NCBI GenBank assembly: GCA_016718505.1
Contig: JADKDE010000002.1
Coordinates: 806,001-870,000 of the forward strand
DNA from: Saprospiraceae bacterium
GTDB lineage: Bacteria; Bacteroidota; Bacteroidia; Chitinophagales; Saprospiraceae
DNA length: 64,000 bases
Direction: 5' to 3'
Part shown: one piece after another, positions 19,922 through 28,951 of the stretch
Layout: each line of letters begins with the position of its first letter
Position numbering within the stretch: the stretch's first letter is position 1
The notes under the pieces: model-generated
Told to the model about the DNA's origin: nothing
Databases searched by the model: none
Seen by the model: only the letters and a program-made list of their open reading frames with translations
Made by a program: the position numbers and the translations under genes

Positions 19922-20623
19922 ATGAATTTTGATGAGATTGTTAAAAAGTATAGAATATATGGATTAAAGCACTTTATACAAGCAGGTTTGAAAGAAACTT
20001 GGTATAGATTCTACTCAAATTTATTAAATAATTCCTATGCTCAATGTGGCGAGGATTTGGTGATTGACAAATTTTTTAAAGGTAAAACTTCAGGAGTTTA
20101 TATAGATATTGGTGCGAATGATCCTGTAAGGTTTAGTAATACCAAACGATTTTACGATAAAGGTTGGACAGGTGTCAATATTGAGCCCAATCCTTATTTG
20201 ATAGAAAAATTTTTAGTAGCAAGGCCCAAAGATAAAAACATCAATATGGGGGTAGCTCTCGAAAAAAGTGATTTGTTGTTTTATATATTTTTTCCAGATA
20301 CATTATCAACCTTTTCAAAAGTACAAATGGAAGAATATAAGAATGCGGGGTTTCATCTTGTAGAAACTCGAACTGTTCCAGTGGTACCGCTTGAAGAATT
20401 AATCGATAATGAATTAAATGGTAAAACAATTGATTTTATTTCAATTGATACAGAAAATTTTGATTTGGAAGTTTTGCAAAGCTTGAATCTTTTAAAAAAT
20501 AAACCTTCTTTGATAATGGTTGAAGGTAATGATAAAAGAATAAGTGATTTATTAGAAATAAATCGATATCAGGTGCATCATACAACGGAAATTAATAAAA
20601 TTTATGTTTACAAAAAAGATTAA
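19922..20623 (+). CDS. FkbM family methyltransferase
   Basis: A 233-residue protein with the FkbM order: YAQCGEDLVIDKFF, then the SAM loop VYIDIGANDPVRFSNT near residue 60, GVNIEPNPYLIEKF, and IDFISIDTENFDLEVLQSL near 172. The family performs O-methylation of sugars, peptides and polyketides. In this cluster a glycan hydroxyl is the likely acceptor. The intact motifs suggest an active enzyme. Confidence 0.93.
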   Translation: MNFDEIVKKYRIYGLKHFIQAGLKETWYRFYSNLLNNSYAQCGEDLVIDKFFKGKTSGVYIDIGANDPVRFSNTKRFYDKGWTGVNIEPNPYLIEKFLVARPKDKNINMGVALEKSDLLFYIFFPDTLSTFSKVQMEEYKNAGFHLVETRTVPVVPLEELIDNELNGKTIDFISIDTENFDLEVLQSLNLLKNKPSLIMVEGNDKRISDLLEINRYQVHHTTEINKIYVYKKD

Positions 20624-20625
20624 CT

Positions 20626-21444
20626 TTGATTGTTAGTGTCATCTTAGGTGGATTAGGTAATCAATTATTTCAATACGCTACAGCACGATATCAAGCCAAA
20701 AGACTTGGTTGTGACTTGTATATTGAAAAAAGGCTTTATCTTTTACCCAAATATAAAATTCATCCTTTTGCACTTGATAATTTTCAAATTGATATTAAAT
20801 GTACTTCCCTAATGCAGTACATAAATCTATTTGGACTGAATATTTTTAGAGAAAAAAATATGGCATTTGACCCAAATATTAATTTTACTAAGAATAATAC
20901 AATCCTTGTAGGTTATTGGCATTCTGAGAAATATTTTGAACCAATTAGGAACGAGTTAGTCCAAGAAATTAAGGGAAATTATATTTTTGACAATAAGGTT
21001 AGTGAAAGCCTTTGTCAAGAAATGCGTCGAGAAGAAAGTGTATCTATTCATGTACGACGTTCAGATTATTTGAGTAAAAAGAATAGTTCTTTTTTTGAAT
21101 CTATAAGTTTGAATTATTATTATAATGCTTTGGAATTGATTAAAGCCCAATATCCCAGCATTAAGATTTTTGTATTTTCCGATGATAATCAATGGGTTAT
21201 GGACAATTTTAAGACTGATGTCCCAACTATTTTTGTCACGCATAATGATGTTTCTCATGGATATGACGATATGATTCTGATGTCAAATTGTAAACATAAT
21301 ATTACAGCTAATAGCACCTTTTCATGGTGGGGAGCTTGGTTAAATGAAAACCCCTCAAAGTTTGTTTTTACTCCAGCAAAGTGGGTTAAGGGGCAAAATT
21401 ATTTAGAGCCCGATTTAATACCCGAATCTTGGATAAAACTATAA
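20626..21444 (+). CDS. Alpha-1,2-fucosyltransferase-like (GT11)
   Basis: A 272-residue GT11 protein. GGLGNQLFQYATARYQAK at the N-terminus and the SIHVRRSDYL donor-binding motif near residue 142 are both intact, and the C-terminal NSTFSWWGAWL is the third family block. Start is TTG at 20626, two bases after the previous stop, with no nearby ATG that would preserve the first motif. It would transfer fucose, or a related GDP-sugar such as a GDP-heptose (inference from the neighbouring operon), to a galactose-type acceptor. Confidence 0.92.
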   Translation: MIVSVILGGLGNQLFQYATARYQAKRLGCDLYIEKRLYLLPKYKIHPFALDNFQIDIKCTSLMQYINLFGLNIFREKNMAFDPNINFTKNNTILVGYWHSEKYFEPIRNELVQEIKGNYIFDNKVSESLCQEMRREESVSIHVRRSDYLSKKNSSFFESISLNYYYNALELIKAQYPSIKIFVFSDDNQWVMDNFKTDVPTIFVTHNDVSHGYDDMILMSNCKHNITANSTFSWWGAWLNENPSKFVFTPAKWVKGQNYLEPDLIPESWIKL

Positions 21445-22403
21445 TTTTAAAATACCTCAATTATATTGGGAGATGGCTAGGGTTTGGTTTAACAGCCCTA
21501 TCATTTTGGTATATTTATTCGATATTGAAAAGTACAACAATATCATTTCCAGACAAATCAACTTTTGAGTATTTATTTTTAATCTTATTTTTTGTCTTTG
21601 CTAATTCACTTGCACCGTTTATTGCTACCTGTAACTGGAAATTATTATTAGAATTTATTGGCAATAAAAAGATACGATATAAAGATGCTTGCGATATTTA
21701 TATAAAAAGCAACATAGCTAAGTATTTACCGGGGAATGTACTACAATACGCTGGGCGCAACATAATAGGTAAAAAGTATGGCTGGACGAATACACAGCTA
21801 TTTGCAAGTTCAATTCTCGAAATTATATGCGCATTATTTGTTCCATTTTTGATACTAGCAAGTTTTTATATTTTCAAATTATGGTGGATTCCAAAAAGTT
21901 TTAACTTAAGTTTTAGGAGTGGTTTTGATTTGGCCTATTATGTCATCCTTTCTGTAGGAATATTATGTATAATAATTTTTATTTACAAAAAAGAATTAAT
22001 TATAGAGTGGCTTACAAAGATAAAAATCGTTTTTCCGCTTTTTTTGACAAAAAAATTTGCTAAATTAATATTCAAATCTATTAACCTTTCATTATTGAAC
22101 TTTTTTATAAATGGTGTTATATTTTTTTTGATTGCACATTGTTTAAATGTTTCATTGAAATATTCTGATTTTATCAATATAAGTTGCGGTTTGACTTTAG
22201 CTTCATATTCTGTGATATTTACTCCAGGTGTACCAGGAGGAATTGGCGTTAAAGAATCAATTTCAACTGCTTTAATATTAAACTATGGATATTCTAGTGG
22301 TGAAATAGCAAGTGTTTTAATTGCATGTCGAATTTTTTCTATTCTTGGTGATATTAGCGCATACTTGATAATCATGCTATCTCGGTATTCCAAACCAAAA
22401 TAG
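21429..22403 (+). CDS. Lysylphosphatidylglycerol synthase TM-domain / flippase-like protein
   Basis: A 324-residue protein with eight or so membrane helices. AKYLPGNVLQYAGRNIIGKKYG near residue 95 and FTPGVPGGIGVKE near 270 are the hallmark motifs of the UPF0104/LPG-synthase TM family. It starts with TTG inside the end of the fucosyltransferase gene, overlapping it by 16 bases. In glycan clusters such proteins are thought to move lipids or lipid-linked sugars; there is no soluble aminoacyl-transfer domain here. Confidence 0.85.
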   Translation: MDKTIILKYLNYIGRWLGFGLTALSFWYIYSILKSTTISFPDKSTFEYLFLILFFVFANSLAPFIATCNWKLLLEFIGNKKIRYKDACDIYIKSNIAKYLPGNVLQYAGRNIIGKKYGWTNTQLFASSILEIICALFVPFLILASFYIFKLWWIPKSFNLSFRSGFDLAYYVILSVGILCIIIFIYKKELIIEWLTKIKIVFPLFLTKKFAKLIFKSINLSLLNFFINGVIFFLIAHCLNVSLKYSDFINISCGLTLASYSVIFTPGVPGGIGVKESISTALILNYGYSSGEIASVLIACRIFSILGDISAYLIIMLSRYSKPK

Positions 22404-22530
22404 CATTCAAATTATAAATATTGTGATCAACAATTTCAACCATAAGTGCCACCTATAATTGCAACCGAAAAAATTGGATAATATTATGTTTACTGGTCAA
22501 ATAAAGAATAAGCCTTGTTAAAATCTTTCT

Positions 22531-22558
22531 TAACTTTGTTTATTTCTTTCTAAATTTG
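22531..22558 (+). promoter_or_regulatory. Two candidate -7 elements upstream of the 22613 gene
   Basis: TAACTTTG (22531-22538) and TAAATTTG (22551-22558) both match TAnnTTTG and lie 54-82 bases before the next start, after a 208-base gap from the flippase gene. They suggest a separate transcript for the oxygenase-like gene. A clear -33 element is not seen. Confidence 0.4.
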
Positions 22559-22612
22559 CTAAGATAAATGAAAAGGATTTAATTTTACAATTATACTTTA
22601 AATAATGGAAAA

Positions 22613-23794
22613 ATGGAAATAGATGAGAAAGGATGGTTATCACAAAAACATGGTTTAGATTCTAAATTAATGGATGCATTAGTTTGTAGAAAAAATGAAT
22701 TTTTTTGCACAGTAATCGAAGAGGTAAAAAGTGAGTATAAAGTTGATTTTGATGAATTTGATAAAAGCAAATTAGAAGAGATTGAATTGAGCAAAGCTAT
22801 AGTAAGGTCTTTACTTAGATTTGAAAAAAACAGTATCCTTCTAGGTCAAGCCGTTAGTAAGCATTTTAATGAAATAGTTAATTTCGACAAAAAATCAATG
22901 TATTACACATTACCTTATCCCATTATCCATTTCCCCAAAGATACTTCAGAGGCAGGGCCTAAACACAAGGACGCATACGATGACATTCCTATATTTTTTA
23001 CAGCCTGGGTACCATTAAATGATTATTATGACAAGCCAATATTAATAGTTGAAAAATCTCATTTAAAAAAAGAGAACTTTTATCTTAGACATCTAAGATA
23101 TAGATTCAAGCCACTAGATTTAATTTTATCGCCCACTAAATATAATCGAACCCCAGATATTAAGATTGGTGAGTATTTTGCATGGAACGGATATACAGAT
23201 CATTCTGGATTGTTAAATAAAACTTCAGGAATTACAAGTGCCTTAGTTTTTAGATTTACAAATGTTCCAGTGTATCATGAAAGAACATTGTTATTAGATG
23301 AGTTAGATAGAGTTGAACCTGTTGAATATGATTATAATGTAAGAGAAATTACTAAAAAATTTATTGGAATATTTCGAAAAATTTATACAATTAATTCTAC
23401 TTATGCCAATTCGAGTAAAAGTTATTTGGAATTGTATATAGAATCTACAGAATTAATTCAAAGTTGGCATTTGCAAGAACATGAAAAGGAAAAACTTTCT
23501 TTTATGTTGGCATTGTGGGCTCAAAGATTGGAGAAAGTAAAAGATGTTTCTATGTTTTATCTTTATTCTATTTCGTCTAGAGCAGATAGTTTTTATGGAC
23601 TGCAATATTTAATTAGAAAATCAATTAAAAATTACTCAATAGAGGATACTTTACAATTTATTAAAATGATACAAAATAAGTATAGTTCCCAACAGGTAAA
23701 TTATGCAATCAAGAAAGCAATAAATAAAAATTCGACCTTATTGTCTAAAATTGACCTTGAGAATAAGCAAACCAATTTGCTAAGTTGGGCATAA
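22613..23794 (+). CDS. Putative Fe(II)/2-oxoglutarate oxygenase-like protein
   Basis: A 393-residue cytosolic protein of a family I cannot name. Its middle shows phytanoyl-CoA-dioxygenase-like spacing: PKHKDAYDD near residue 118 gives a His-x-Asp, and WNGYTDHSGLL near 198 gives a distal His, with an Arg (VFRFTNV) about 15 residues further that could bind 2-oxoglutarate. The N-terminal 100 residues and the helical C-terminal 150 residues are unlike known dioxygenases. It stands alone between the flippase and a GT2, with its own promoter elements. A sugar hydroxylase or a StrA-like role is possible but not shown. Confidence 0.5.
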   Translation: MEIDEKGWLSQKHGLDSKLMDALVCRKNEFFCTVIEEVKSEYKVDFDEFDKSKLEEIELSKAIVRSLLRFEKNSILLGQAVSKHFNEIVNFDKKSMYYTLPYPIIHFPKDTSEAGPKHKDAYDDIPIFFTAWVPLNDYYDKPILIVEKSHLKKENFYLRHLRYRFKPLDLILSPTKYNRTPDIKIGEYFAWNGYTDHSGLLNKTSGITSALVFRFTNVPVYHERTLLLDELDRVEPVEYDYNVREITKKFIGIFRKIYTINSTYANSSKSYLELYIESTELIQSWHLQEHEKEKLSFMLALWAQRLEKVKDVSMFYLYSISSRADSFYGLQYLIRKSIKNYSIEDTLQFIKMIQNKYSSQQVNYAIKKAINKNSTLLSKIDLENKQTNLLSWA

Positions 23795-23907
23795 TTTTTT
23801 TAGATTTCTTCACGGAATGATACCATTAAATTCACATGGATATTGATATCAAAACACAGTCTATTAGGCAAATTTTATTAATAGCTTATATTTTAGCGAC
23901 ACAAGTC

Positions 23908-23914
23908 AAGGAGG
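23908..23914 (+). promoter_or_regulatory. Strong Shine-Dalgarno sequence, rare in this window
   Basis: AAGGAGG lies 10 bases before a TTG (23925) and 16 bases before the ATG (23931) of the following glycosyltransferase. Bacteroidota genes seldom use Shine-Dalgarno pairing, and neighbouring genes here lack it. Confidence 0.5.
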
Positions 23915-23930
23915 TTTTAATAAATTGTAT

Positions 23931-24764
23931 ATGATGAGAGTTAGTGCAATCATGTCAATTTATAAGGAACCTGTGCAATTATTAGAGAGATCAATTAATT
24001 CTGTATTAAACCAAACTTATCAAAACTGGGAATTATTGGTCACTATCGACAATCCAGGTAATTTTGAAGCTATATCTTATATCGAAGGATTATCTAAGTT
24101 GGATTCTAGAATCTCTTATGTCGTGAACCAAAAAAATTTAGGACTAGGGGCTTGCAAAAATAATGCAATTAAGATAGCAAACGGGGAATTTATTGCGTCG
24201 CAAGATGCAGATGATATTTCTCTACCTAATCGCTTTCAAAAGCAGGTTAATTTTCTTGATAATAATCCTGAGGTTGCCATGGTAGGAACTGCTCTAATTT
24301 ATAGGGATTTAGAAAGTCAAGCTAACATTTTTACACGAATATTTCCTAGGATAATTGATACTGAGATAAATAAACGAACACCTTGTGGCCACCCTTCAAT
24401 AATGGCTAGGAAAGATACATTCTTTAAATTTGGATTTTATGATACAATCACTGTTTTTGCAAACGGAGAGCAAGCGTTTTGTGAGGATTATGACTTATGG
24501 TTGAGGTGGTATATCGCAAAGGTAAAAATTGTCAATATTGAAGAGCCTCTAATTATTTATATGCGGGATCTCACAAAAGTTGGCAAAGCCAAGGCTGCAT
24601 TAAAAAGTGTAATTAGTATAAAGAAAAAATATTTACCCCAACTTTCTTTTTCTATTTCAGACTATTTATATTTATATGGGCAACAAATTTTTTCAATGAT
24701 GCCATCATCAATGATTTCAAAGTTGTTTTTTATTTCAAATAAATTAAAAGAAAAAATATCTTAA
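23931..24764 (+). CDS. Family 2 glycosyltransferase
   Basis: A GT-A enzyme of about 277 residues. SAIMSIYKEPVQLLERSINS at the N-terminus, a DxN motif near residue 42, and ASQDADDISLPNRF near 90 with the DADD metal motif are intact, and CEDYDLWLRW near 185 is the acceptor-side ED motif. The start is uncertain: TTG 23925, ATG 23931 and ATG 23934 are all in frame. It closes the plus arm of the island and converges on the minus arm 50 bases later. Sugar specificity cannot be read from sequence. Confidence 0.92.
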   Translation: MMRVSAIMSIYKEPVQLLERSINSVLNQTYQNWELLVTIDNPGNFEAISYIEGLSKLDSRISYVVNQKNLGLGACKNNAIKIANGEFIASQDADDISLPNRFQKQVNFLDNNPEVAMVGTALIYRDLESQANIFTRIFPRIIDTEINKRTPCGHPSIMARKDTFFKFGFYDTITVFANGEQAFCEDYDLWLRWYIAKVKIVNIEEPLIIYMRDLTKVGKAKAALKSVISIKKKYLPQLSFSISDYLYLYGQQIFSMMPSSMISKLFFISNKLKEKIS

Positions 24765-24813
24765 CAGTGTTTAATCTGTCTATTTGGATGAAAATGTATC
24801 CAATCTATATTTA

Positions 24814-25557
24814 TTATACCTTTTTTTGTGCTGTAACAAAGTAACCTACTGTAGTTCTTTTTTCATTATCGTAGCGATCAAAAATATCTGCAACAAAGGC
24901 AAAAGGAACTAAAATAGCACATAGAATTATCCAAAAAGGTGTAAATAAGAAAGTAACAAAATTTGCAAAAGGATGATTTGTTAAAAGGAAACGTAAACTT
25001 TCTTGTGAATAAAATTTATTTGATAATCCGTTTTCATTAATTTCAATGTTTTCGAAATTATATTTTGATAGAAATTTTTGGTACCAAAATGGAGTATAAC
25101 CTGCATAAAAATTATAAGGTTCTTGATGAATTCCAGCTAAAAGTGGAGCTGTTATTATTGCTTTTCCCCCAGGTTTTAAAATTCGTGCGAACTCTTTTAT
25201 AGCAAGGATCGGTTCAGGTACATGTTCTAATACCTCTGTGCATAAAACATAGTCAAAAGTATTGTCTTCTACCGGTATGGAAGAAATATCACTAACAAAA
25301 TCTAAATTTCCATATCCCTTATAAAAGCGTAATTGCTCTTCTTTAAGTTCTGCAAAATCATGTGTTTTGTATTGGCAATGACTAAAATAATTTCTGTATG
25401 GACAAGAACCAGCGCCGACATCCAAGACTTTAGAACCATTTGGAACTTTAAGAGCTTGAGCTTGCACCCAACAATCGCGGAGGTGTTCATTAAAATGAAA
25501 GTATTTTAGTGCTATCCGTGATTTAAGAACCCAGTCTCTTAGTATAGTATTCCTCAT
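24814..25557 (-). CDS. Class I SAM-dependent methyltransferase
   Basis: A 247-residue Rossmann methyltransferase. VLDVGAGSCPYRNYF near residue 40 is the SAM loop, FDYVLCTEVLEHVPEP near 98 is motif II, and LKPGGKAIITAPLL near 128 motif III; these are the Methyltransf_11 blocks. A C-terminal hydrophobic hairpin (about 200-230) should hold it at the membrane. It is the last gene of the minus-strand heptose operon, 23 bases after the epimerase gene. Confidence 0.9.
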   Translation of the reverse strand: MRNTILRDWVLKSRIALKYFHFNEHLRDCWVQAQALKVPNGSKVLDVGAGSCPYRNYFSHCQYKTHDFAELKEEQLRFYKGYGNLDFVSDISSIPVEDNTFDYVLCTEVLEHVPEPILAIKEFARILKPGGKAIITAPLLAGIHQEPYNFYAGYTPFWYQKFLSKYNFENIEINENGLSNKFYSQESLRFLLTNHPFANFVTFLFTPFWIILCAILVPFAFVADIFDRYDNEKRTTVGYFVTAQKKV

Positions 25558-25580
25558 GATTTATTATATTAATATGCTAA

Positions 25581-26467
25581 TTATAGTTGAATTTTATTTA
25601 TACTTATCTTTGGACTCCAACCAAATACTTTCTTGATTTTTTCAATATTAGCTAAGGTTGTCTCAACTTCTCCAATCCGTGGGGGGATAAAGATATAATT
25701 GTCTGAGATCCTTTTTGCGATTTCCAAAATAGTAATATTTTCTCCACTTCCAACATTGTAAACTTGTCCGTAATGCATAGCATTAACTTCACTGAGGGCA
25801 ACTGTTATATTTGCATCTACAATATCGCTTACATGAACAAAATCTCTTAACTTTTGCCCAGTTCCAACAACGGTTAATGGTTCCTTATTAGCTCTTTGAC
25901 GTTGAAAAATTCCTATAACTGGGGCGTATTGACCATTAGTAGGAGAGCGATCACCATAAACATTAAAGTAACGGAAAATGACTGTATTTAATTGAAACAA
26001 ATCTGTGTACATTTTACATAATTTTTCACCTGCTATTTTTGAGACTGAATATGGATTTAAACATTCATCGGGTTGAGTTTCAACATTTGGGGCAGGGTTC
26101 ATTCCATATCCAGAAGAGGTAGAGGAATAGATAACTTTTTTAACGTTAGCCATTCTTGAACATTGAAGAACGGTAGTAGTACCTACGCAGTTCAAAAAAC
26201 AGCATTAATTGGATTTTCGATGGCAGGTTGGATGCGAGATTCTGCAGCAAGATGAAATACATAATCAACACCTTCATATAAATGTTGAGTTTCTTCTAAA
26301 TTACAAATGTCTAATTTGTAATTCTTAGCTTTTGGATTCCAATAAAATAAATCGTTATTAGCTGATTCATTATCTATAGCAACTACTTCATGTCCAAGTT
26401 CTATTAATTTATCGACTATATGAGATCCAATAAAACCTGCTGCACCTGTAACTAAACTTTTTTTCAT
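25581..26467 (-). CDS. NAD-dependent sugar epimerase/dehydratase, frameshifted
   Basis: A SDR-extended enzyme in two frames. The N-terminal part has the GAAGFIGSHIVDKL nucleotide loop and ends early at 26192; the second part contains YSSTSSGYG with catalytic Tyr and Lys in YSVSKIAGEKL near residue 148. The join is a run of six As at 26194-26199 (plus strand); one more base would give a continuous INAVF-NCVGTTTV reading. Members act on NDP-sugars, such as UDP-glucose 4-epimerase or GDP-heptose dehydratase/epimerase. The last residues (INKIQL) end about 15 residues short of typical relatives. It lies between the transaldolase and the methyltransferase. Confidence 0.82.
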
Positions 26468-26483
26468 CTTTTGAAACTTATTT

Positions 26484-27191
26484 TTAAAGTTTGAAACCAG
26501 CGGCTAGCGCATCGTTATAGAACATTTCTACGGTTTCTAATGAATATTGATTCAAATCTTTACCATATAAATTTAGTTTTTTAATAATATCATTTGTTAC
26601 TGTAATAATATGGCAACCAATTTCATCTGCCTGATAAACATTTAAAACTTCTCTAGGCGAAGCCCAAATCAATTCAACTTTTGGATAATCCTGCAAATAA
26701 GTCACAATTTTTTTCATAAGAGGAAGTGGGTCGATTCCAGTATCAGCTATTCTTCCAGCAAAAACAGAAACATTAGCACCATTACCTAAATTTAAATAGG
26801 GTGTAAAGTCTTTTACCTGATCAAAAGTCATCATGGCTGTGACATTTAACTTTACTCCTTGCATTGTCAATTTTTTGCAAATCTCTAATGTTGATTGTTG
26901 CTTTGTATTCATCACAGGGATTTTGACATATACATTATCCGCCCAGGTAGATATTTCTAATGCTTGGCGTTCCATTTCCTGTAAATCATCAGCAAAAACC
27001 TCAAGTGATAAAGGCTTAGTCTTAATTTCTAACAAAATGTCTTTGCAAAAAGACCTATAATCTATGATTCCAGCTTTTTTCATTAAAGTCGGATTCGTTG
27101 TTAAACCAGATATTAATGAATTTTGATTCATTTCTAACATACCTGATTTTTCTGCCCCATCAGCAAAAATTTTTACATTAAAATTTTTCAT
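26484..27191 (-). CDS. Transaldolase / fructose-6-phosphate aldolase-like
   Basis: A 235-residue TIM-barrel protein of the small transaldolase family. SGLTTNPTLMKKAG near residue 28, the Schiff-base Lys in VYVKIPV near 86, NVTAMMTFDQV near 115, and SVFAGRIADTGIDP near 140 are all present. The short length fits TalC/MipB-type enzymes. It lies within the heptose operon, 10 bases after a tylF-like gene, so making sedoheptulose 7-phosphate for the heptose branch is a reasonable inference. A role in central pentose phosphate metabolism is the alternative. Confidence 0.85.
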   Translation of the reverse strand: MKNFNVKIFADGAEKSGMLEMNQNSLISGLTTNPTLMKKAGIIDYRSFCKDILLEIKTKPLSLEVFADDLQEMERQALEISTWADNVYVKIPVMNTKQQSTLEICKKLTMQGVKLNVTAMMTFDQVKDFTPYLNLGNGANVSVFAGRIADTGIDPLPLMKKIVTYLQDYPKVELIWASPREVLNVYQADEIGCHIITVTNDIIKKLNLYGKDLNQYSLETVEMFYNDALAAGFKL

Positions 27192-27201
27192 TAATTTAAA
27201 T

Positions 27202-27948
27202 TTAAGATTTAATTATGACAGCAGTACCTCCAGCATCACATAATGGAAATAGACTTCCAGGTATATTATTTGTTTTCAAGAATTCTTCAACAGCAGGCTT
27301 CACCCCGCTATAGCCGACACAATTAAAATCATGAACAAAAATAACTCCTCCATTCTCCAAACGCGGATAAAAATAATTCAATCCATTTACTATGGGATCA
27401 TGTAAATCTGTATCTATGCTTACAAATGCAAAAGTTGCATCCTGCGGCATATCTTCTGTCGTCTTTGGAAAATATCCTTTTTTGATTATGCAATTACCTT
27501 GGTACGGCATTTTCTTCAACACTAAATCTACACTTGTGTTTTTGAATGCATTTATGTTTGAATGTTCCTTATAAAATCCTTTGGATTTGTCTAAAAGTTC
27601 TTCTTGCTCATTAAATCCCTCAAAAGTATCAAATAAGTAAAGTTTTCTGTTTGGAAAAGCTTGGTTCAAATACTGGGCAAAGTGACCTTGATAAACACCT
27701 AATTCGGCTACATCTCCCTTGATTTGACCTTGTTCTATCTGAGCAGCAACTAATTCTAAAGATGCAATCCTTATGTAATCTGGAGAATTGAAAATATCCA
27801 AAACGGGTTTTCTTCCTAGATTCCACATACGATAAGTTAAGACTACCCCTGAAGGCAGCTTGAATAATACTTTTTGGCAAATTGAAAATAAGGTCAGTAA
27901 GAAATCTCTAACAATATCATTAATAAATATTTTTTTTATGAAATTCAT
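27202..27948 (-). CDS. TylF/MycF-like O-methyltransferase (copy 1)
   Basis: A 248-residue protein of the TylF/MycF/NovP group. VAELGVYQGHFAQYLNQ near residue 80 is the SAM loop; LYLFDTFEGF near 103, SIDTDLHDP near 178 (with the metal-binding Asp) and FVHDFNCVGYSGV near 205 follow. These Mg-dependent enzymes methylate sugar hydroxyls in macrolides and surface glycans. It resembles the gene at 28239 strongly along its whole length. A hydrophobic N-terminal helix may bind membrane. Confidence 0.9.
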   Translation of the reverse strand: MNFIKKIFINDIVRDFLLTLFSICQKVLFKLPSGVVLTYRMWNLGRKPVLDIFNSPDYIRIASLELVAAQIEQGQIKGDVAELGVYQGHFAQYLNQAFPNRKLYLFDTFEGFNEQEELLDKSKGFYKEHSNINAFKNTSVDLVLKKMPYQGNCIIKKGYFPKTTEDMPQDATFAFVSIDTDLHDPIVNGLNYFYPRLENGGVIFVHDFNCVGYSGVKPAVEEFLKTNNIPGSLFPLCDAGGTAVIIKS

Positions 27949-28238
27949 TTATGGGCTTGGTTGATATATTTAATTAAGTTCTTAATTTAATCTGATGTTT
28001 TATATTATAATTTAGAGAGTCTTGATGAGATAATAAATTATCCAAATAAATGTCTCTTTTTTAAAATGAAGTATTTTGGGTCATGTTCATTGTATAACCT
28101 CTCTAATTCATATTCATTGACATTATTTATCATTAGTAAAAGAAATTTTATGGTTAATTATAAAGTGCCAAATTGAACTTTATTCTATTTCAATCAAAGT
28201 TGGTAACAACTTAATTTATAAATAAAACTTGGATATTT
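27949..28238. other. Gap between the two tylF-like genes
   Basis: About 290 AT-rich bases in an operon with otherwise short gaps. The only reading of note is a short minus-strand frame at about 28030-28113 (31 codons from an ATG, ending KKRHLFG); it may be the tail of a decayed gene or chance. No terminator is obvious. Confidence 0.3.
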
Positions 28239-28943
28239 TTACTTTGAAATTACGCAAGTCCCTCCACCATCGCAGAGCGGAAAAAATGAAATATTGTTTT
28301 CTGTAGTAAATTTTTTAACCGCTAGTTTAGCACCCTTGTACCCCACAGAATTGTAATCGTGGATGAAGATATAACCACCTTTTTGGAGTCTAGGGTAGAA
28401 ATACAATAATCCATTATATATTGGATCATATAAATCCGTATCTATGCTTACAAATGCAAATTGCTCATCGATAGGAATATCCTTTGTTGTGTCAGGAAAA
28501 TAACCTTTTTTAATGATACAATTTTCCGGGAATTTCATGTTTTTAAGAACAATATCAACACTTGTTTTAGAAAAATCAGTAACATGTTCTGTGAAAAAAT
28601 TCTCCTTTTTGTCTTTGTTTTCTTCTTCTTTATTAAACCCTTCAAAGGTATCAAATAAGTATAGTTTTTTATTTGGAAAAGCTTCGTTAATTTTTGAAGC
28701 AAATTCACCTTGAAATACTCCAAATTCAGCAACATTTCCTTCTACATTGCTTTCTTTGATTTCTTGTGAAATCAGTTCTAGAGACATGACTCGAACATAA
28801 TCTACTCTATCATAAACATTGAAATTGTGTTCCCTTCCTAAACTCCAAATTTTTGACGTCATAACAAAACCCATATTTGGCATCATAGGTTGGAAAAAAT
28901 AATATACCTTTTTCAAAAGATTTATAAATATTTTTTTCAGCAT
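28239..28943 (-). CDS. TylF/MycF-like O-methyltransferase (copy 2)
   Basis: A 234-residue paralogue of the gene at 27202. VAEFGVFQGEFASKINE near residue 72 replaces the SAM loop, followed by LYLFDTFEGF, SIDTDLYDP and FIHDYNSVGYKGA, all in the same order and spacing. The two differ most in the first 40 residues and in the loop after FEGF, where this copy is Lys/Glu-rich. It may methylate a different position of the same sugar. It lies 8 bases after gmhA. Confidence 0.9.
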   Translation of the reverse strand: MLKKIFINLLKKVYYFFQPMMPNMGFVMTSKIWSLGREHNFNVYDRVDYVRVMSLELISQEIKESNVEGNVAEFGVFQGEFASKINEAFPNKKLYLFDTFEGFNKEEENKDKKENFFTEHVTDFSKTSVDIVLKNMKFPENCIIKKGYFPDTTKDIPIDEQFAFVSIDTDLYDPIYNGLLYFYPRLQKGGYIFIHDYNSVGYKGAKLAVKKFTTENNISFFPLCDGGGTCVISK

Positions 28944-28951
28944 TTTTGAAC

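Noticed and set aside
28030..28113. Short minus-strand frame between the tylF-like genes
   Set aside because: Only 31 codons and no known match; noted in the gap entry but not called a gene.
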